Assembly: GCF_000221185.1 (NCBI RefSeq)
Contig: NC_015865.1
Span: 744,001 to 808,000 of the forward strand
Direction of reading: 5' to 3'
Source of the DNA: Thermococcus sp. 4557
GTDB taxonomy: Archaea > Methanobacteriota_B > Thermococci > Thermococcales > Thermococcaceae
Length of the DNA stretch: 64,000 nt
Part shown: in pieces, positions 28,117 to 34,941 of the stretch
How positions within the stretch are numbered: the stretch's first letter is position 1
How the letters are laid out: each line of letters opens with the position of its first letter
The notes under the pieces: generated by a model
Database searches by the model: none
What the model was told of the DNA's origin: nothing
The model's input: only the letters and a program-made list of their open reading frames with translations
Made by a program: the position numbers and the translations under genes

Positions 28117-29235
28117 TTAAACCAAACTCTTCCCCACCATGTTTCCGGGTTTTTCTATCCCGAAGAACCTAAGCACAGTCGGCGCTATGTCCATCAGGCT
28201 CGGCTCTTCGAGTTCAACGTTCTCGAAGCCCCAGAGAACCAGCGGGACCTTCATGACCGGCTCGTTCATCGAGCCGTGCATTCCCTTAACCCAGTGGCTC
28301 ACTCCCTTTATGCCCTTGCACATCCTGTGGGAGCAGAACCAGTAGCCTGGCCTGGCAGAGACTATCAGCTCGCCGCCCTTCGGGCTGTCGAGGTGGGAGA
28401 GTTCGTCCCGGAAGAAAACCTCCTTAACGCCCGGTGCCTTTCTCAGAACTTCAAAGGCTTCCTCGGCCTCGTTTGGATTCCGCAGATAGACATGAACCCC
28501 GCCGCCGGAGGAGACGCGTAGCGTCTCGATTCCGTGCTTTCTCAGGTAGGTTTTCAGGTTCACCCAGGTGTGAACCTCTTCCTGCCCGTGGTCGGCGAAA
28601 ATAACGAAAGCGTACTCATCTTTAAGGCGTTCCCAGAGAGTTCTGACTGCTGTGTCCACGGTCTCCACAGCTTTAAGCGCTCCCTCGCTCAGCGGCCCGT
28701 GGTCGTGGCCCATGCCGTCTATCGAGGCGAAGTGGACGAGGAGCAAATCCGGTCTGCACTCCTCGTACAGGTATATGGCCGAGTTCATGACCCAGACGTC
28801 CTTCCTCCAATCGCGACCGTGCTGGCGGTACATCCTGTCGCCGGCAAAGAAGGGTGGGAAGATTCTAACGTCAGTCCCGCTGAACGGGGGCATCGTATAG
28901 CCGCTGACGGCCGCGGTTCTAACACCTTTCTGCCGCAGCAGGTCAACGATGGTCGGGGCCTTAATGACCCTGTGGGGATTAAAGGCCACCTCGTAGTCGT
29001 AGAAGTTGACCTTCCTGTCGCTAAGCCGGTCGTAGTAGCCGTTCTCGACGACCCCGTGGTCTTTCGGCCACACCCCCGTCATCACGCTGGTGTGAACTAA
29101 GTCCGTGAGCGTTGGAAAGATGGAGTCAACCACCGCGAACTCACCGCTTTCAGCAAGCTCGCTCAGGAAAGGCATGTGCTTCAGGTTGTAGACCCCGTTC
29201 CCGTCGAGACTTATGAGGGCGAGCTTCTTTCTCAT
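28117..29235 (-). CDS. Alkaline phosphatase-superfamily phosphodiesterase (nucleotide pyrophosphatase type)
   Basis: 372-aa protein of the type I phosphodiesterase/nucleotide pyrophosphatase family. SLDG near the start provides the first metal-binding Asp; the nucleophile Thr is probably in PTLTDLVHTSVMTG (about residues 42-55). Later metal ligands are HFASIDGMGHDHGP and FADHGQE. No signal peptide is visible, so it should be cytoplasmic. The substrate may be a nucleotide or phosphodiester. The ATG at 29235 lies three bases after the stop of a small upstream gene. Confidence 0.88.
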   Translation of the reverse strand: MRKKLALISLDGNGVYNLKHMPFLSELAESGEFAVVDSIFPTLTDLVHTSVMTGVWPKDHGVVENGYYDRLSDRKVNFYDYEVAFNPHRVIKAPTIVDLLRQKGVRTAAVSGYTMPPFSGTDVRIFPPFFAGDRMYRQHGRDWRKDVWVMNSAIYLYEECRPDLLLVHFASIDGMGHDHGPLSEGALKAVETVDTAVRTLWERLKDEYAFVIFADHGQEEVHTWVNLKTYLRKHGIETLRVSSGGGVHVYLRNPNEAEEAFEVLRKAPGVKEVFFRDELSHLDSPKGGELIVSARPGYWFCSHRMCKGIKGVSHWVKGMHGSMNEPVMKVPLVLWGFENVELEEPSLMDIAPTVLRFFGIEKPGNMVGKSLV

Positions 29236-29238
29236 GGT

Positions 29239-29427
29239 TCAAACCCCTAAAACATCGTGAACTGTGTAGAGGTCGGGCTCATCGAGGAACTCCTTTAGAG
29301 ATTCTTCCGAGAGCTTCATTATAGCATAGCCCTCCTCCACCTCAAGCAACTCGTTCAGGAGCCGCTCTATATGCTCAAGCTTCTTCTCAATCCGCATGAG
29401 TTCCCTAACAACGTCAACCCCTTCCAC
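29239..29427 (-). CDS. Small coiled-coil protein, antitoxin-like
   Basis: 62-aa protein from GTG 29427, four bases after GGGGGTGA. A heptad helix (RELMRIEKKLEHIERLLNEL) is followed by a short acidic tail (KLSEESLKEFLDEPDL). This layout resembles small archaeal antitoxins, which have a dimerising helix and a disordered toxin-binding tail, but no toxin gene is adjacent. It lies three bases upstream of the phosphodiesterase start, so it may instead be an operon partner. Confidence 0.6.
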   Translation of the reverse strand: MEGVDVVRELMRIEKKLEHIERLLNELLEVEEGYAIMKLSEESLKEFLDEPDLYTVHDVLGV

Positions 29428-29492
29428 ACAATCACCCCCAGGTGGTGTCAGCCTGACGTGCACTCATCATCTTCAGTGGGATGGAGTGGTCA

Positions 29493-30761
29493 TCATCCAC
29501 CTGCTTTCTCTCTGTTGAGGCGGTATAAATTCTTTCCGAGCCACTCGTCTAAAGTTTTCTGCCTCGCCAAGCTGCCAAGTATATAGCTCCTGGCGAGGTA
29601 CTTCTCAAACGGGTGTTCAAGGCGCCTCCTTACGGCGTCGAGCGCTTCATTGAGCGTCTCAAACCTGCCAATGAGATTACCCATCGCCTTCTTCACCCCG
29701 AGGCGAATCTGCCAGACGCCAACCGGTGCGTAGTACTCGGGGGTGACCTCCCTGAAGACAACGGCCCTCGCCTGCCTCCTTCTCTCCCGCAGGGCTTCGA
29801 GGACGCTTAAACGGGCAGCGTGATATGCGCCGGCGGTTTCCTTGACGTACTCCTTCCTCCCGCGGAAGTCCTCGTAGTCGTGGATTACACTCGGCTCGCT
29901 CGCACCGAAGAGAGACCCCTTAAGCCAGACCTCCAGAAGCTCAAAGGCGTAGCTTTCCGGCATGAGCAGAACGACGTAGTGGTTGCCGAGGAAACGGTAG
30001 AAGTAGACCTCGTAGTCGTTTATCTCCGGGTTGTGCAGAATCTCGCGCCGCAGGTTCTTGCCTATCGTATCCTGAACTGCCGTAATGCTCCACCTCGTTG
30101 GGACGAGCCTTTTGTCCAGGCCCAGAAGACCGGCGGAGAGGAGCCTTATGATGTAGTACTCGTCGAAGCCCCAGTTATAGAGGCGCATTATCGCCGCTTC
30201 CGCCTTCAGCTCGTCACTAACGACGTAGTCAGTCCTCCTCGGAATGCGGGGATTCTCCGTGAGTTCAAAATCTAAAAGTTCCGCCTTCGGCCCGATAGGC
30301 GGTGCAAACTCGCTCGGGAGGACTTTGAGAACGGGCTTCCTCTTGAGGAGAATCTCGCTGTCAACGGGCTTTATAGACATCGCCAGCTCCTGAACCTCGT
30401 CGAGGATCCTGCCGCTCCGTCTCACGTGGACGTCCGCCTTCGTCTCACCCATGACGAGGAGGGAGCGGTAGTAGAGGATGTCTCTTATCGTTTTGTTCTC
30501 CCATTTAAGCGGGTTGTCGAGGTAGTCAGTCTTCCCCTCGATGGGCGGAACAAGGGGGCCGATTCTAACCTTCGGATAGCCGTACTCCCCAACGAAGATG
30601 CTCGGCGGCGAGGAGCCAAAGAGGTGGCGTTTGTTCAGTCTCTGCTCGACGGTGCGGGCTACTCTAAACCTCTCAAGAATCGGACAGGTTGGCCTGCCGC
30701 AGAGGAGCTTTCTGCCCTTGCAGATCGCACAGAGTTTCGAGTTGAAGACCGGGGCGCTCAT
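29493..30761 (-). CDS. nreA: DNA repair protein NreA
   Basis: 422-aa Nre-family protein. It has an N-terminal zinc-binding motif (CAICKGRKLLCGRPTCPI) and a C-terminal PCNA-interacting peptide (QKTLDEWLG). Members interact with PCNA and protect against DNA damage in Haloferax. Start ATG at 30761 has no Shine-Dalgarno, but a TATA box (CATAAATACC on the reverse strand, centred near 30788) lies 27 bp upstream, so the message is probably leaderless. Longer N-terminal frames would include that promoter. Confidence 0.9.
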   Translation of the reverse strand: MSAPVFNSKLCAICKGRKLLCGRPTCPILERFRVARTVEQRLNKRHLFGSSPPSIFVGEYGYPKVRIGPLVPPIEGKTDYLDNPLKWENKTIRDILYYRSLLVMGETKADVHVRRSGRILDEVQELAMSIKPVDSEILLKRKPVLKVLPSEFAPPIGPKAELLDFELTENPRIPRRTDYVVSDELKAEAAIMRLYNWGFDEYYIIRLLSAGLLGLDKRLVPTRWSITAVQDTIGKNLRREILHNPEINDYEVYFYRFLGNHYVVLLMPESYAFELLEVWLKGSLFGASEPSVIHDYEDFRGRKEYVKETAGAYHAARLSVLEALRERRRQARAVVFREVTPEYYAPVGVWQIRLGVKKAMGNLIGRFETLNEALDAVRRRLEHPFEKYLARSYILGSLARQKTLDEWLGKNLYRLNREKAGG

Positions 30762-30807
30762 CGAAGGTAAGGTAAACGGGGAGGTATTTATGGTTTGTTG
30801 CGAGCAA

Positions 30808-30836
30808 CCTTTGCTTGCGCAAAGCTTGACCAAAAG
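30808..30836 (+). repeat. Hairpin repeat with TTGACCAAAAG tail
   Basis: CTTTGC-ttgc-GCAAAG stem followed by CTTGACCAAAAG. It lies upstream of the nreA promoter. It has the same unit as the copies at 16286, 16940, 17213 and 31239. Confidence 0.55.
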
Positions 30837-30933
30837 TTTGTGATTCGTTGTGAGGCTTCGTTATAGAAGGGATTTCAAGCCCAATCTAGGCCCTTAGACA
30901 GTTGGGTCGGCGAAAATAAGCTTTTTCCACGTT

Positions 30934-30983
30934 GGGTTCTACTTGAACCGCGCTCCAAAGGAGCGCCAAAAACGCTTGAACCC
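30934..30983 (-). repeat. Possible degenerate nested stem element, copy 4
   Basis: On the reverse strand: GGGTTC, an 11-base T-rich spacer, inner stem GCGCTCC/GGAGCGC with loop TTT, a 10-base spacer, then GAACCC. The plan and spacer lengths match copies 1-3, with both helices changed in a compensated way. The outermost helix is not evident, so membership is tentative. Confidence 0.45.
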
Positions 30984-31154
30984 TCCTGAAAACTCCTCCC
31001 GGAATGAATACCCTTTCTACCCAAAAAGTGGTCCTTGAAGAAATCCACTCCAGAACACGCTTTTCAAAAGGAATCATATCATTAATCAAACCCTGCAAGA
31101 CCGTCGCCCCTTGCGTCGAACAAAGCTCGACGTCGCGCAGACGAAATTTTGGAG

Positions 31155-31231
31155 GTGTGGGGGCGTTAGCCCCCCGGAGTTTTAGAGAAAACGGGGTTGT
31201 GGGGCGTAGCCCCACTCCGGGGGTTTGAGAG
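31155..31231 (+). repeat. Tandem GC-rich hairpin units
   Basis: Unit 1: GGGGGC-gtta-GCCCCC followed by CCGGAGTTTTAGAG. Unit 2: GTGGGGC-gta-GCCCCAC followed by TCCGGGGGTTTGAGAG. The two share flanks and stem-loop design and look like a diverged tandem duplication of about 40 bp. Confidence 0.55.
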
Positions 31232-31238
31232 TACAGAG

Positions 31239-31265
31239 CAAGCTTTAACAAAGCTTGACCAAAAG
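31239..31265 (+). repeat. Hairpin repeat with GACCAAAAG tail
   Basis: CAAGCTTT-aac-AAAGCTTG stem followed by ACCAAAAG. It is a further copy of the dispersed hairpin-plus-tail unit. Confidence 0.55.
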
Positions 31266-31327
31266 AGTTCCCTTCCTTTTTAAACTGCTATAAATAGAGC
31301 GTGCGCTCTAAACTCTGCCTATGAAGG

Positions 31328-31436
31328 GGTTTAAATTTAAAACAAGCCATTAATCAGGTTTCACTTTTATTCTGGCGTCCGGTGGACGCCTTGTGGGGAG
31401 TGAAACGCTGTAAAAGTAGCAATTGGAGCGTAAACC
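31328..31436 (+). repeat. Triple-nested stem element, copy 3
   Basis: Outer GGTTTA (31328-31333) with TAAACC (31431-31436); middle GTTTCA(CT) (31358-31363) with (AG)TGAAAC (31401-31406); inner GGCGTCC/GGACGCC (31374-31390) with loop GGT. The segment between the middle and outer 3' arms (AGCAATTGGAGCG) is close to that of copy 2 (GCGCAATTAGAAGAG). It lies 72 bp from the 3' end of tRNA-Cys. Confidence 0.65.
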
Positions 31437-31481
31437 ACGTAGAAAACAATCGTTGTTAGAATTGCACGCAGTTTTTCCGTC

Positions 31482-31505
31482 AACGCTTTCGTTAGAAAGG
31501 GTTGA
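31482..31505 (-). repeat. Hairpin downstream of tRNA-Cys
   Basis: CAACG-CTTTC-gtta-GAAAG-GGTTG, just beyond the 3' end of tRNA-Cys. It matches the hairpin beyond tRNA-Thr (16532-16553) in flanks, while the inner stem has changed on both sides. Confidence 0.5.
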
Positions 31506-31507
31506 GG

Positions 31508-31582
31508 TGGAGCCGGGAGGGGGATTTGAACCCCCGTAAAGCGGATCTGCAGTCCACCGCCTCGCCTCTAGGCTATCCCGGC
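31508..31582 (-). tRNA. tRNA-Cys (GCA)
   Basis: 75-nt cloverleaf on the reverse strand: acceptor GCCGGGA/TCCCGGC, discriminator T, and encoded CCA. The anticodon loop CTGCAGA gives GCA. The T arm is GGGGG-TTCAAAT-CCCCC. It follows tRNA-Ser by 21 bases on the same strand and has no separate promoter, so it is probably processed from the same transcript. Confidence 0.95.
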
Positions 31583-31603
31583 ATTCGACCCGGAGAAAGA
31601 TTT

Positions 31604-31689
31604 TGGCGCCGCGGAGGGGATTTGAACCCCTGTGGCCAACGGCCACCGGCTTAGCAGGCCGGCGCCCTACCAGGCTAGGCTACCGCGGC
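31604..31689 (-). tRNA. tRNA-Ser (GCT)
   Basis: 86-nt class II tRNA on the reverse strand: acceptor GCCGCGG/CCGCGGC, discriminator G, and encoded CCA. The anticodon loop CTGCTAA gives GCT. The long variable arm is TGGCCGTTGGCCA. A TATA box (CTTAAAAACCC, 31721-31731) lies about 37 bp upstream of the mature 5' end. Confidence 0.96.
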
Positions 31690-31791
31690 ACTCCCGTGCC
31701 CAGGTTATATGAGCCGGGGAGGGTTTTTAAGTTTTTTGGCTTCCGGCGGATTTATAAAAGACTCCCTCGGAGTTCATGGGGGTGGTGAGAG

Positions 31792-31995
31792 ATGATCAGG
31801 GTCAAGGTCCTGGGAAGGGGAATCGAGACGGAGGTCGAGTGGGAGAAGGGCATGAAGGTAGCCGACGTGCTGAGGGCCGTCGGCTTCAACACAGAAAGCG
31901 CGATAGCAAAGCTCAACGGAAGGGTCGCACTTGAAGACGAGAACGTGAAGGACGGCGACTACGTTGAAGTTATTCCCGTCGTTTCGGGAGGATGA
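31792..31995 (+). CDS. MoaD/ThiS-family ubiquitin-like protein
   Basis: 67-aa beta-grasp protein with C-terminal VSGG. The terminal Gly-Gly is the site of adenylation and thiocarboxylation in sulfur-carrier proteins (MoaD, ThiS) and of conjugation in archaeal SAMPs. It could serve molybdopterin/tungstopterin synthesis, tRNA thiolation or protein modification; no activating enzyme is nearby to decide. A strong TATA box (GATTTATAAAAG, 31749-31760) and GGTGGTGAGAG precede the ATG, so it is expressed on its own. Confidence 0.88.
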   Translation: MIRVKVLGRGIETEVEWEKGMKVADVLRAVGFNTESAIAKLNGRVALEDENVKDGDYVEVIPVVSGG

Positions 31996-32009
31996 AGAAA
32001 GGAGGGGCA

Positions 32010-33209
32010 TCAAGCCCCAAGTCTCTTCCTCATGAAGCTTTCAAACCTGTTCATGGCCTCCTCGAGTATATCAACCGGCGGCAGGAAGACTATCCTGAAG
32101 TGCCAGTCACCGGCGTAGCCGAAGCCGGAGCCGTGGACGAAGAGCACGTGCGCCTCGTGGAGGGCATCCATAACGAAGTCGAAGTCGTTCTTCCAGGCTG
32201 AGCGCTCGTCTATCCTTGGGAAGATGTAAAAGGCACCCTGCGGCTTCTGGGCACTCACACCCGGTATCTCCTGGATGCGCTTGTAGACGTAGTCCCTCCT
32301 CTCCTTGAGCTTCGCCATGTACTCCTCCAGGTAATCCATCGGACCGGTCATGCCGGCTATGGCCGCGAACTGGGCGGGGGTGCTCGGGCAGACCCTAATG
32401 CGGGCCAGTTTGTCTATTGCCTCCCTGACCTCCTCAAGCCTGTTCTCCGGATCCACGTAGTAGAGGTAGCCGAGACGCCAGCCGGTGGCGAAGTAGACCT
32501 TTGAGAGGCCGTTCATGACGATAACGGGAACGTCCTTTGTGAGGGAGCCGGGTGAGACGTGCTTCCCCTCGTAGGTCATCATGTCGTATATCTCGTCGCT
32601 GATTACGGGCAGGTCGTACTCGCCGGCGAGGTCGAGGACTGCCTTCACTGTCTTCTTCTCGTAGAGCGCCCCCGTCGGGTTGTTCGGGTTTATGAGTGCT
32701 ATGGCCTTCGTTCTCTCGTCTATCTTCCGCCTCATGTCATCGATGTCCGGCTGCCAGCCATCCTCCTCAACGGTGAGATATTCCCTCGGGTCGGCACCGT
32801 AGAACTTGACGAGACCGACGTAGGGGGGATAGCTCGGGCTCGGAACCAGTATGTTGTCTCCCGGATCAAGGAGGCCCCCGAAGACAAACTGGAGGGCTTC
32901 CGTGACGGCGGCTGTGACGCGGACGTCCTCGGGCGTTATATCCACCCCGTTCTTCCTCTTCTCTCTGGCTACTATCGCCTCCCTCAGCTCGGGCAGACCC
33001 TCGCTGGGACCGTAGTAGTTGTGGCCTTCCCTTATGGCACGACAGTACGCCTCCCTCATGTGTTCCGGCGGCTGGAAGTCGTATTTACCAGGATCGCCAA
33101 TGTTGAGGCGTATAACATTTATTCCCTTCTTTTCCAGCTCCCTTGCGGGAAGGACGACATCCCTTATGGCGTATTTGATTCCCATGGCTCTCTCGGATGC
33201 GCGAATCAT
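32010..33209 (-). CDS. Alanine (aspartate-type) aminotransferase
   Basis: 399-aa class I PLP aminotransferase, close to the Pyrococcus/Thermococcus alanine aminotransferase (2-oxoglutarate + alanine to glutamate + pyruvate). Key features: RLNIGDPGKYDFQPPEHM near the N-terminus, NPNNPTGALY (PLP-binding Asn), SDEIYD, and NGLSKVYFATGWRLGY with the Schiff-base Lys. Alanine formation from pyruvate is an important outlet of fermentation in these organisms. ATG at 33209 follows GGTGATCCAC; longer frames cross the promoter. Confidence 0.92.
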   Translation of the reverse strand: MIRASERAMGIKYAIRDVVLPARELEKKGINVIRLNIGDPGKYDFQPPEHMREAYCRAIREGHNYYGPSEGLPELREAIVAREKRKNGVDITPEDVRVTAAVTEALQFVFGGLLDPGDNILVPSPSYPPYVGLVKFYGADPREYLTVEEDGWQPDIDDMRRKIDERTKAIALINPNNPTGALYEKKTVKAVLDLAGEYDLPVISDEIYDMMTYEGKHVSPGSLTKDVPVIVMNGLSKVYFATGWRLGYLYYVDPENRLEEVREAIDKLARIRVCPSTPAQFAAIAGMTGPMDYLEEYMAKLKERRDYVYKRIQEIPGVSAQKPQGAFYIFPRIDERSAWKNDFDFVMDALHEAHVLFVHGSGFGYAGDWHFRIVFLPPVDILEEAMNRFESFMRKRLGA

Positions 33210-33262
33210 GTGGATCACCATTTGAATGAGAGGAGATTCATCGTAAAAACCTTTGCCCGGGA

Positions 33263-33273
33263 GGTTTAAAAAG
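33263..33273 (+). promoter_or_regulatory. TATA box of the candidate C/D sRNA
   Basis: GGTTTAAAAAG centred near 33268 predicts transcription start at 33292-33294, exactly where the terminal stem GGGGC of the C/D RNA candidate begins. Confidence 0.55.
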
Positions 33274-33291
33274 CCGGGCGAGTAGTTTTTC

Positions 33292-33358
33292 GGGGCGATG
33301 ACGATTAGCAAGCAAACTGAAAGCTCACGGATGATGACGTGAACACCCTCCGAGCCCC
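33292..33358 (+). ncRNA. Candidate box C/D guide small RNA
   Basis: About 67 nt with terminal stem GGGGC/GCCCC. C box GCGATGA (one change from RTGATGA) is followed by 15 bases and a perfect D' box CTGA. A perfect C' box ATGATGA follows after 10 bases, then a 12-base guide and a D box-like CCGA. The 12-nt C'-D spacing is the archaeal standard for 2'-O-methylation guides. The TATA box at 33263-33273 predicts its 5' end. C and D boxes are each one base off consensus, and I could not assign targets. Confidence 0.6.
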
Positions 33359-33395
33359 TCGATACGTTTATTAACATTCAGAGCCATCTCGTTGC

Positions 33396-33641
33396 ATGAA
33401 CATATTCATCCCCCTGCTTGCCGGCGTTCTGATAGGGTACGTTCTCAGAAAGCAAGGGAAAAAGCTCAACGTAGACCTCCCGATGAGCGCCGCACTGCTG
33501 CTCCTGATATTCTTCATGGGTGTCGAGGCAGGGAAGGTGAAGATAGACGCCCTGTGGCTCCTCAGTTCGTCCATCGTCTTCGCGGCCCTGACCATAGCGG
33601 GGAGCGTTGGGGTCGCTCTCCTCGTGGGGGGAAGGGGATGA
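33396..33641 (+). CDS. LysO-type exporter, N-terminal subunit
   Basis: 81-aa membrane protein with three hydrophobic helices, matching the first part of the LysO (YbjE, DUF340) lysine exporter family. The second part is encoded by the next gene, which overlaps by four bases (ATGA). A TATA box (GTTTATTAAC, centred near 33370) lies 26 bp upstream of the ATG and there is no Shine-Dalgarno, so the message should be leaderless. The family exports lysine or toxic analogues in bacteria; the archaeal substrate is untested. Confidence 0.8.
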   Translation: MNIFIPLLAGVLIGYVLRKQGKKLNVDLPMSAALLLLIFFMGVEAGKVKIDALWLLSSSIVFAALTIAGSVGVALLVGGRG

Positions 33642-34231
33642 GGTTTCTGGTCTACGTTCTGGTCGCACTGGGTGCAGGTATACTCGCCGGGCACTTCTAT
33701 GCCCCCGAATTCGGCAACCTCTACGAGGTCATGCTCTACCTGCTGATACTGATAATCGGAATAGACCTCGGCCAGAGCTTCCGGCTTGCGGAGATTAGGA
33801 AGCTCGGAAGGCTCGCCATAAAACTGCCCCTCGGCACTCTCCTGGGTTCGCTCCTCGGTGGCATCGCCGCTTCCCTTATCCTGGGGATAGAACTCAGGTG
33901 GGGACTTGCCGTCGCCGCTGGCTGCGGCTGGTACAGCCTCGCGGGCCCCCTAATAGCCCAGTATTCAACGGTTTACGGCACCCTCGGCTTCCTGGCCAAC
34001 CTCACCAGGGAGATATTCACCGTTCTGCTGTACCCCGTTGCCATCGGGAAGATGCGAAAGGAGCTGGCGGTTTCCATGGGCGGTGCAACCACTATGGACA
34101 CGACGCTGCCGATAATGACGAAGTTTGGGGGAAGCGAGGTCGCGCTTATAGCCTTCGTCCACGGCTTCGTCCTCACCGCACTGGTGCCCTTCGTCGTTCC
34201 CTTTATACTCCAGCTGTTAGCCGGCGGGTGA
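33638..34231 (+). CDS. LysO-type exporter, C-terminal subunit
   Basis: 197-aa membrane protein with about six helices. It contains the conserved LysO blocks WGLAVAAGCGWYSLAGPLIAQY and GGATTMDTTLPIMTKFGG. GAAGGGG precedes its ATG, which overlaps the stop of the N-terminal subunit. The two together equal one full-length LysO (about 280-300 aa in bacteria). The clean four-base overlap and separate ribosome binding site argue for a true two-subunit protein rather than a sequencing frameshift. Confidence 0.85.
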   Translation: MRFLVYVLVALGAGILAGHFYAPEFGNLYEVMLYLLILIIGIDLGQSFRLAEIRKLGRLAIKLPLGTLLGSLLGGIAASLILGIELRWGLAVAAGCGWYSLAGPLIAQYSTVYGTLGFLANLTREIFTVLLYPVAIGKMRKELAVSMGGATTMDTTLPIMTKFGGSEVALIAFVHGFVLTALVPFVVPFILQLLAGG

Positions 34232-34235
34232 GAAA

Positions 34236-34354
34236 AACTTTTTTAAAGCCTCGCGGCTACCGGGGTTTGCAGGCACTATCATGCCTCACGGCTCGGGGGT
34301 GTCCGAGGCTGGGGCGAGTAGGAACCCACCGGGCCTCTGCGTGGAGGTGAGAGA
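34236..34354 (+). promoter_or_regulatory. Promoter and structured leader of the rpl44e operon
   Basis: CTTTTTTAAAGC (about 34239-34250) is a TATA box with start near 34270, giving an unusually long leader of about 85 nt. The leader can form AGGC/GCCT, CTCGG/CCGAG and GGG/CCC hairpins in series. Near its end CCTC (34336-34339) can pair with the GAGG of the ribosome binding site GGAGGTGA. An autoregulatory ribosomal-protein leader is a reasonable hypothesis. Confidence 0.45.
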
Positions 34355-34639
34355 ATGAAGTATCCGAAGCAGATAAGGACTTACTGCCCCTACTGTAAGA
34401 AGCACACCATCCACAAGGTCGAGAAGGTCAAGAAGAGACCGAGGAGCGAGCTGAGCCAGGGTCAGAGGCGCTTCCGCAGGATCATGAAGGGTTACCGCGG
34501 TTTCCCGAGGCCGAACCCGGCCGGAAGGGAGAAGCCGGTCAAGAAGCTTGACCTCAGGTTCAGGTGCACCGTCTGCGGCAAGGCCCACACGAGGGGACAG
34601 GGCTTCCGCGTTAAGAAGTTTGAGCTGGTGGAGGTGTGA
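34355..34639 (+). CDS. rpl44e: Ribosomal protein L44e
   Basis: 94-aa basic zinc-ribbon protein of the large subunit, near the E site. It has CPYCKKH at the N-terminus and CTVCGKAH at the C-terminus as the zinc ligands. GGAGGTGAGAG precedes the ATG. It is the first gene of the operon rpl44e-rps27e-aif2a-nop10-PAC2, which is common in euryarchaea. It is preceded by a structured leader. Confidence 0.97.
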   Translation: MKYPKQIRTYCPYCKKHTIHKVEKVKKRPRSELSQGQRRFRRIMKGYRGFPRPNPAGREKPVKKLDLRFRCTVCGKAHTRGQGFRVKKFELVEV

Positions 34640-34642
34640 TCC

Positions 34643-34840
34643 ATGGCGCTCCCGAAGAACCTCATCCCGATGCCGAGGAGCAGGTTCCTCCGCGTCAAGT
34701 GCATTGACTGCGGCAACGAGCAGATAGTCTTCAGCAACCCGGCGACCACCGTCCGCTGCCTCGTCTGCGGCGCGACCCTCGTCGAGCCGACCGGCGGAAA
34801 GGGCGTCATAAAGGCCAAGATACTCGAGGTTCTCGAGTGA
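34643..34840 (+). CDS. rps27e: Ribosomal protein S27e
   Basis: 65-aa small-subunit zinc-ribbon protein with CIDCGNEQ and CLVCGATL zinc ligands. It starts three bases after rpl44e, within the same transcript. After it, GCCTCC-gtgccc-GGAGGC (34859-34876) forms a hairpin followed by T-containing sequence and a new TATA box, so aif2a may also be transcribed separately. Confidence 0.96.
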   Translation: MALPKNLIPMPRSRFLRVKCIDCGNEQIVFSNPATTVRCLVCGATLVEPTGGKGVIKAKILEVLE

Positions 34841-34858
34841 ACCTTTCCCTTTCCTTTG

Positions 34859-34896
34859 CCTCCGTGCCCGGAGGCTTCTGCTAAACTTTAAATACC
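34859..34896 (+). promoter_or_regulatory. Hairpin and internal promoter before aif2a
   Basis: The hairpin GCCTCC/GGAGGC (34859-34876) is followed by ACTTTAAATACC, a TATA box at about 34884-34895, 45-55 bp before the aif2a ATG. This suggests partial termination and re-initiation inside the operon. Confidence 0.5.
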
Positions 34897-34941
34897 TCTT
34901 TTCGTAACTTACCCAGGCAGAGAAAATTAGAGGTGGTTGTA

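Larger units (their letters stand above)
30837..31507. other. Gene-poor tract dense in structured repeats
   Basis: No credible gene in these 671 bp. They hold a stem element resembling the nested family (30934-30983), two tandem GC-rich hairpins (31155-31231), a hairpin with TTGACCAAAAG tail (31239-31265), nested stem copy 3 (31328-31436) and a hairpin beyond tRNA-Cys (31482-31505). The remaining sequence gives no named feature. Confidence 0.7.

Noticed and set aside
34270-34354. H/ACA or C/D guide RNA within the rpl44e leader
   Set aside because: No C/D boxes, no terminal ACA in the right place and no kink-turn consensus; kept as a leader structure only.
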